From Nocardia jinanensis (GTDB taxonomy: Bacteria; Actinomycetota; Actinomycetes; Mycobacteriales; Mycobacteriaceae), in contig NZ_BMMH01000010.1 of assembly GCF_014645735.1 (NCBI RefSeq), positions 186,001-250,000 of the forward strand: a stretch of DNA of 64,000 bases, given 5' to 3'. Under the pieces are notes generated by a model that saw only the letters and a program-made list of their open reading frames with translations, searched no databases and was not told the DNA's origin. The translations under genes and the position numbers were made by a program. The stretch's first letter is position 1. Each line of letters opens with the position of its first letter. Of the stretch, positions 60,029 to 64,000 are shown one piece after another.

Positions 60029-61843
60029 ATGGCAGTCGTCGATGACCGCGGGCACACGGACTTCCCGCCGGAGCCCCCCGGCGAGGATTTCGGGCGCCAG
60101 CCGCCACACGATATGGCGGCCGAACAGTCGGTGCTCGGCGGCATGCTGCTCAGCAAGGACGCCATCGCCGACGTGGTCGAGGTCCTACGTTCCGGCGATT
60201 TCTACCGGCCCGCCCACCAGGCCGTCTACGACGCCATCCTCGATCTGTACGGTCGCGGCGAACCCGCCGACCCGGTCACCGTCGCCGCCGGGCTGGACCG
60301 GAAGGGTGAACTGAAGCGGATCGGTGGCGCCCCTTATCTGGTCACTCTCACCCAGACCGTCCCCACCGCGGCGAATGCCGGTTTCTACGCCGAGATCGTC
60401 GCGGAGAAGGCGATCCTGCGGCGGTTGGTGGAAGCCGGTACCCGCATCGTGCAGTACGGGTATGCCGGTGCCGACGGCCAAGATGTCGCCGAGGTGGTCG
60501 ACCGTGCCCAGGCCGAGGTCTACGAGGTCACCGAACGCCGGACCTCCGAGGACTACCTCCCCCTGGAAGAGTTGCTCCAGCCCACCATGGACGAGATCGA
60601 TTCCATCGCCTCCCGCGGTGGTATCTCGCTCGGCGTACCGACCGGATTCTCCGAACTCGACGAGCTCACCAACGGTCTGCATCCGGGTCAGATGATCATT
60701 GTCGCGGCCCGGCCGGGTGTGGGTAAGGCGCTGGCCTTGGATACGCCACTGCCCACACCGGACGGTTGGACCACCATGGGTGAGGTGCGGGCGGGGGACC
60801 GGCTTCTCGACGCGAATCACCAGCCCACCACCGTTGTCGCCGCGACCGAGATTCTTCGAGATCGGCCGTGCTACGAGGTCGAGTTCAGCGATGGCGCGAT
60901 CATCGTGGCCGATGAGCAGCATCAGTGGGTCACCGTCGACAGCGGGTCGGTGCGCCGCGTCCGCACCACCGGGGATATCGCTCATACGCTGAAGACGGTC
61001 GATGGCACGCCGAACCATACGGTGCGCGAACCTCTCAGATCGAGTGCGCGCCGGATCGTGGATGCCCGCAAGATCGACCCCGTCCCGGTGCGGTGTGTCG
61101 AGGTGGACAACAGCGATCATCTCTACCTCGCCGGCCCGACCATGGTGCCGACCCACAACTCCACCCTGGGTATGGATTTCATGCGCAGCGCGTCGATTCG
61201 GCACGGGCTGGCGAGCGTGATCTTCTCGCTGGAGATGAGCCGGACCGAAATCGTCATGCGCCTGCTGTCGGCAGAGGCGAAGATCAAACTCGGAGATATG
61301 CGGGCCGGGCGGATGAGCGACGACGACTGGACCAAGCTGGCGCGGCGGATGAGCGAGATCAGCGAAGCGCCGCTGTTCGTGGACGATTCGCCGAACCTCA
61401 CCATGATGGAGATCCGGGCCAAGGCGCGCCGGCTGAAACAGCGCCATGACCTGAAATTGGTTGTGGTGGACTACCTCCAGCTGATGACATCGGGTAAGAA
61501 GGTCGAATCCCGTCAGCAGGAGGTATCGGATTTCTCGCGAAATCTGAAGCTGCTGGCCAAAGAGCTGGAAGTTCCCGTGATCGCCATCAGTCAGCTCAAC
61601 CGTGGTCCGGAACAGCGCACCGATAAACGCCCCCAGGTCTCCGACCTGCGCGAATCGGGATCGCTGGAACAGGACGCGGATATGGTGATCCTGCTGCACC
61701 GGCCGGACGCGTTCGAACGTGACGATCCGCGCGGCGGCGAAGCGGATCTGATCGTCGGCAAGCACCGTAACGGACCCACGGCGACCATCACCGTGGCGCA
61801 TCAGCTGCATCTGTCGCGCTTCGTCGACATGGCGCGCGGCTGA
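60029..61843 (+). CDS. dnaB: Replicative DNA helicase DnaB, interrupted by an intein
   Basis: The frame has 604 residues: N-terminal DnaB domain (about 25-130), linker, and RecA-like ATPase domain. The Walker A motif RPGVGK|ST is split by a 144-residue intein (residues 234-377). After splicing, a 460-residue helicase of normal length results, with Walker B LVVVDYLQLM and the arginine-finger region. It unwinds DNA at the replication fork. ATG 60029 follows GGTCGAGTCGG without a strong ribosome-binding site. A DnaA-box cluster precedes it. Confidence 0.96.
   Translation: MAVVDDRGHTDFPPEPPGEDFGRQPPHDMAAEQSVLGGMLLSKDAIADVVEVLRSGDFYRPAHQAVYDAILDLYGRGEPADPVTVAAGLDRKGELKRIGGAPYLVTLTQTVPTAANAGFYAEIVAEKAILRRLVEAGTRIVQYGYAGADGQDVAEVVDRAQAEVYEVTERRTSEDYLPLEELLQPTMDEIDSIASRGGISLGVPTGFSELDELTNGLHPGQMIIVAARPGVGKALALDTPLPTPDGWTTMGEVRAGDRLLDANHQPTTVVAATEILRDRPCYEVEFSDGAIIVADEQHQWVTVDSGSVRRVRTTGDIAHTLKTVDGTPNHTVREPLRSSARRIVDARKIDPVPVRCVEVDNSDHLYLAGPTMVPTHNSTLGMDFMRSASIRHGLASVIFSLEMSRTEIVMRLLSAEAKIKLGDMRAGRMSDDDWTKLARRMSEISEAPLFVDDSPNLTMMEIRAKARRLKQRHDLKLVVVDYLQLMTSGKKVESRQQEVSDFSRNLKLLAKELEVPVIAISQLNRGPEQRTDKRPQVSDLRESGSLEQDADMVILLHRPDAFERDDPRGGEADLIVGKHRNGPTATITVAHQLHLSRFVDMARG
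60728..61159 (+). mobile_element. Class 3 mini-intein in DnaB
   Basis: A 144-residue intein beginning with Ala (ALALDTPLPTPDGW) and ending HN before Ser+1. It keeps splicing block A, block B (ADEQHQWVTV, with W67), block F (VRCVEVDNSDHLYLAG, with C123) and block G (MVPTHN, with T142). The first residue is not Cys or Ser, and W, C and T occupy the positions of the WCT triad that defines class 3 inteins, in which the block F Cys starts splicing. There is no LAGLIDADG endonuclease. Insertion is exactly in the P-loop. Confidence 0.88.
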
Positions 61844-62012
61844 CCGTGGTTGTTGTAGGGTCTCAGAAGTCGTGGCCAAACCTCAGAAAGTTCGGCCACA
61901 ACTCGGCCAATAGGCCATAGTTTTGAGATTCTGCCCCTGCTGATCTTCGCCAGTTGGCGTTCGTAGCGGGAGGCTCGAGTCGGCGAGCGTACAGGTACCG
62001 AGATCTCGGCGG
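61844..62012. other. Non-coding spacer after dnaB
   Basis: Contains a short repeated motif (TGGCCAAAC.. and CGGCCACAACTCGGCCAATAGG) but no gene or hairpin with clear function. Confidence 0.3.
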
Positions 62013-62171
62013 TTGGTCGGCGTCGACGCTGTCGAGATTGCCTTTCGGCGCGACCCCGGAGGGCTCGACCTGGCCGGGAGACGGTTGTTCGATAAAACAC
62101 TGCCCAACGACGAGTCCCGGCTGCGGGCCGTGGTCGACACCCTTGCCACCACGGCCGGAGAACCCCGATGA
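62013..62171 (+). pseudogene. IS110-family transposase scrap
   Basis: A short frame reads LVGVDAVEIAF..., then RRLFDKTLPNDESRLRAVVDTLA and a stop. The LxDKxLPNDExxLRAV pattern with a preceding GVD is typical of the N-terminal DEDD region of actinobacterial IS110 transposases. Only about 50 residues remain and no flanking ends can be seen. The call rests on one motif. Confidence 0.42.
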
Positions 62172-62339
62172 GGCTGACACCATTGGGCCGAGCTGTACTC
62201 GACGCCATCTGCATCAACGATCAGACATGCTGGTGAGTCGCGCGGAGTAGAACCGCCGCAGCCGGACCGGTGGAGACTGTCGGCGTTCACCGCTACTGTC
62301 CATCCTGCTGCTGACCGAATCCGACTATCAGGGTGAAGC

Positions 62340-62759
62340 ATGGGAACCGTAGTATCGTTCAAACGCGTATCCGACGCGCAACTGGCACAGATCGTCGCCG
62401 ATCCGGACCAGTACTGGGAAGTGATCGACGACCCGGACAGCGCCGAGCCCAGCGGTTATCTCGACAAAGCTTGGTCCGGCCTGTCCGACCTCCTCATGAG
62501 TTCCGGCACCGGGATAAACCTCATCGCCGACGGCGAGTTGATCGATGGCTCCGAAGATCTGTTCTACTGGTCGTCCGCACTGGTCCAGCGGACCGCGGAG
62601 AAGCTGCGCGACACATCTTTCGCCACACTCGCCGCACATCACGAAAACGCATCCGCCGACGACGAGCTCGACTACCTGCACGAGTACTACGACGTGCTGA
62701 TGAAATTCTTCGGTTCGGCAGCCACCGTAGGTTCCGCAGCAGTCATGTCCATGGGTTGA
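62340..62759 (+). CDS. DUF1877 family protein
   Basis: A protein of 139 residues resembling YfbM/DUF1877 (YLDKAWSGLSDLLM, DGELIDGS, and a final Tyr/Phe-rich helix LDYLHEYYDVLMKFF). Family members are small cytosolic proteins of unknown function, sometimes near toxin or phage genes. Slightly short for the family (usually about 160). ATG 62340 follows GGGTGAAGC. Confidence 0.75.
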   Translation: MGTVVSFKRVSDAQLAQIVADPDQYWEVIDDPDSAEPSGYLDKAWSGLSDLLMSSGTGINLIADGELIDGSEDLFYWSSALVQRTAEKLRDTSFATLAAHHENASADDELDYLHEYYDVLMKFFGSAATVGSAAVMSMG

Positions 62760-62981
62760 CAGACGGCCAGCACTGATCTCCGGGCGGTTCAGGCGTTCCC
62801 CAAGATTCTGAGTCACTTCTCAGGACATCTCGCACTGGGTTGTCAATCCCGAGGAAATGCCGGCTTTTCGAGACCGGAGCCCGGTATGCGCTGCCGGTTC
62901 CTGCCCGTGGACCTCCTCTCCCAACCCGGCATGCTCGTCGTCCACTGATCCGGCAGACCGAACCTCTACCGAGGAAACCTG

Positions 62982-63764
62982 ATGATCAATACTCGCCTAG
63001 CCGGCCGGATCGTCCTGGTAACCGGCGGTTCCGGCAATATCGGCGCAGCGATCAGTCGCGCGTTCGCCGCCCAGGGGGCACGCGTAGCGATCCACTACCT
63101 CAACCAAGATCCTCCAGCCCCGGCCGGCACCGAATGGGCCCACATCACTCCCACTGCAGAGGAGGCGGACGAACTCGCGAACGAATTGGGCAACGACTCC
63201 TTCGCCGTCGGCGCCGACCTATCCGCACCGGACGGCGCGACCCGACTTGTGCGTGCGGTCGCCGCCCGCACCGGCACGATCAATGTCCTGGTCAACAACG
63301 CCGCACACTGCGAAACACCGGACACCATCGACACGTTGACCCATGCGTCGATGGAGCGCCACTATCGGGTGAACGCCGTCGCCCCCGCGGTCCTCACCGC
63401 CGAGGTGGCACGACTACACCACGGAGACAACCCGTTGAGCATCATCAACATCACCACCGACGCCGCCCGAGCCTTCCCCGGCCAGACCGGCTACGGCACA
63501 TCCAAGGCGGCGCTGGAAGCACTCACCCGCTCCACCGCCCTGGACCTCGCACCGCGCGGCATCCGCGTGAACGCCGTCGCCCCGGGCCCTGTCCAGACCG
63601 GCTGGATGGACGAAAACGTCCTCGCTCGAGCGAGGGAGATCGTGCCGATGGGCCGGGTGGGGGAGCCGGACGATATCGCTGACGCGGTGGTGTATCTGGC
63701 GTCCCACCAGGCCCGCTGGGTCACTGGACAGATTCTGCAGGTCGCCGGCGGACACGCTCTCTGA
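62982..63764 (+). CDS. Short-chain dehydrogenase/reductase
   Basis: A protein of 260 residues with NAD(P)-binding TGGSGNIG, NNAA motif and catalytic Y-x3-K in GYGTSKAA. The usual catalytic Ser 13 residues before the Tyr is Thr here (NITTDAARAF). C-terminal AGGHAL end and ARWVTGQIL motif are standard. A 3-oxoacyl or alcohol substrate is possible, otherwise unknown. Confidence 0.85.
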   Translation: MINTRLAGRIVLVTGGSGNIGAAISRAFAAQGARVAIHYLNQDPPAPAGTEWAHITPTAEEADELANELGNDSFAVGADLSAPDGATRLVRAVAARTGTINVLVNNAAHCETPDTIDTLTHASMERHYRVNAVAPAVLTAEVARLHHGDNPLSIINITTDAARAFPGQTGYGTSKAALEALTRSTALDLAPRGIRVNAVAPGPVQTGWMDENVLARAREIVPMGRVGEPDDIADAVVYLASHQARWVTGQILQVAGGHAL

Positions 63765-64000
63765 CTGTGTCGGCCACAGGCCCCGGCCAGGCCACGTTCA
63801 TGACATCCACGGAAAACGAGTACTCGGCAGAAGGGGGCGGGACCGTCACACGGTGGACTGCCGACGAGAACGACTGACGCCCAACATCCACAGGCCAGTC
63901 CGGGGTGCTCGGTGCCTGGCGCGCACCCCGGACCGAGCTGAAGAAATGCCATCGATCTGAGACACCACCGCGGGCCGCAACGTGAGACAACCCGAAGCGA
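63765..64000. other. Non-coding end of window
   Basis: No credible gene start or RNA within the last 236 bases. Confidence 0.3.

Noticed and set aside
60185..61879. 564-residue open frame antisense to dnaB
   Set aside because: Shadow ORF; composition typical of antisense.

Overview
The window looks like chromosomal DNA of a mycolic-acid actinobacterium, most likely Nocardia or a close relative. The DNA is GC-rich and coding regions strongly prefer G or C at codon position 3. GTG starts are common. Several gene blocks are typical of this group: the end of an mce operon with Mce-associated proteins, SigK with anti-SigK, a mycobacterial-type succinate dehydrogenase (Sdh1), a FadD5-like acyl-CoA synthetase, and the rpsF-ssb-rpsR-rplI-dnaB cluster that lies some tens of kb from oriC in mycobacteria. 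No rRNA or tRNA gene and no CRISPR array was seen.

Layout. 0-3.6 kb: last two mce genes and two Mce-associated membrane proteins. 3.7-10.1 kb: RNase HI, an SRPBCC protein, a mycothiol-dependent-isomerase-like protein, a DUF445 protein, and a cyclase plus thiamine-diphosphate enzyme operon. 10.1-15.2 kb: an accessory, partly decayed stretch with toxin-like tails, an LGFP-repeat protein fused to a YiiX-like hydrolase, a putative lipoprotein, a frameshifted TnsA-like remnant and a 5'-truncated cold-shock gene. 15.2-17.6 kb: Lon under a HspR-type operator. 17.7-21.4 kb: a SigK regulon with a deleted fasciclin lipoprotein gene, sigK, rskA and a membrane molybdopterin oxidoreductase. 21.4-26.1 kb: ABC exporter, DinB polymerase and an MFS transporter broken by a 37-bp tandem duplication. 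26.3-28.3 kb: an EspC/EspA-like pair. 28.7-33.8 kb: a GlcD-GlcF-type oxidase, a DNA glycosylase and several very small proteins. 33.8-37.5 kb: Sdh1. 37.7-45.5 kb: a small coiled-coil protein, an AAA ATPase, an NlpC/P60 hydrolase, an S4 protein, an orphan acyltransferase-ketoreductase fragment, a metallo-beta-lactamase-fold protein and a nitronate-monooxygenase-like protein. 45.9-48.2 kb: FadD5-like ligase, a parS-like site and an isochorismatase-fold pseudoenzyme. 48.4-54.1 kb: four genes bracketed by two 128-bp inverted repeats. 54.6-57.4 kb: an Rv1533-like flavoprotein behind a KstR-type operator and a GT87 glycosyltransferase. 57.6-61.8 kb: rpsF-ssb-rpsR-rplI, a dense DnaA-box cluster, and dnaB carrying a class 3 mini-intein. 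61.8-64 kb: an IS110 scrap, a DUF1877 protein and an SDR.

Most notable points: (i) the SigK locus, where a fasciclin lipoprotein gene has lost its whole domain but keeps its SigK-type promoter, and a second such promoter precedes the molybdopterin oxidoreductase; (ii) about eight DnaA boxes in 300 bp upstream of dnaB; (iii) the dnaB mini-intein with the W-C-T triad of class 3 inteins; (iv) the 37-bp frameshifting duplication in the MFS gene; (v) the 128-bp inverted repeats; (vi) orphan, apparently catalytically dead acyltransferase and isochorismatase-fold proteins. Family names come from motif recognition by eye. No database search was run.
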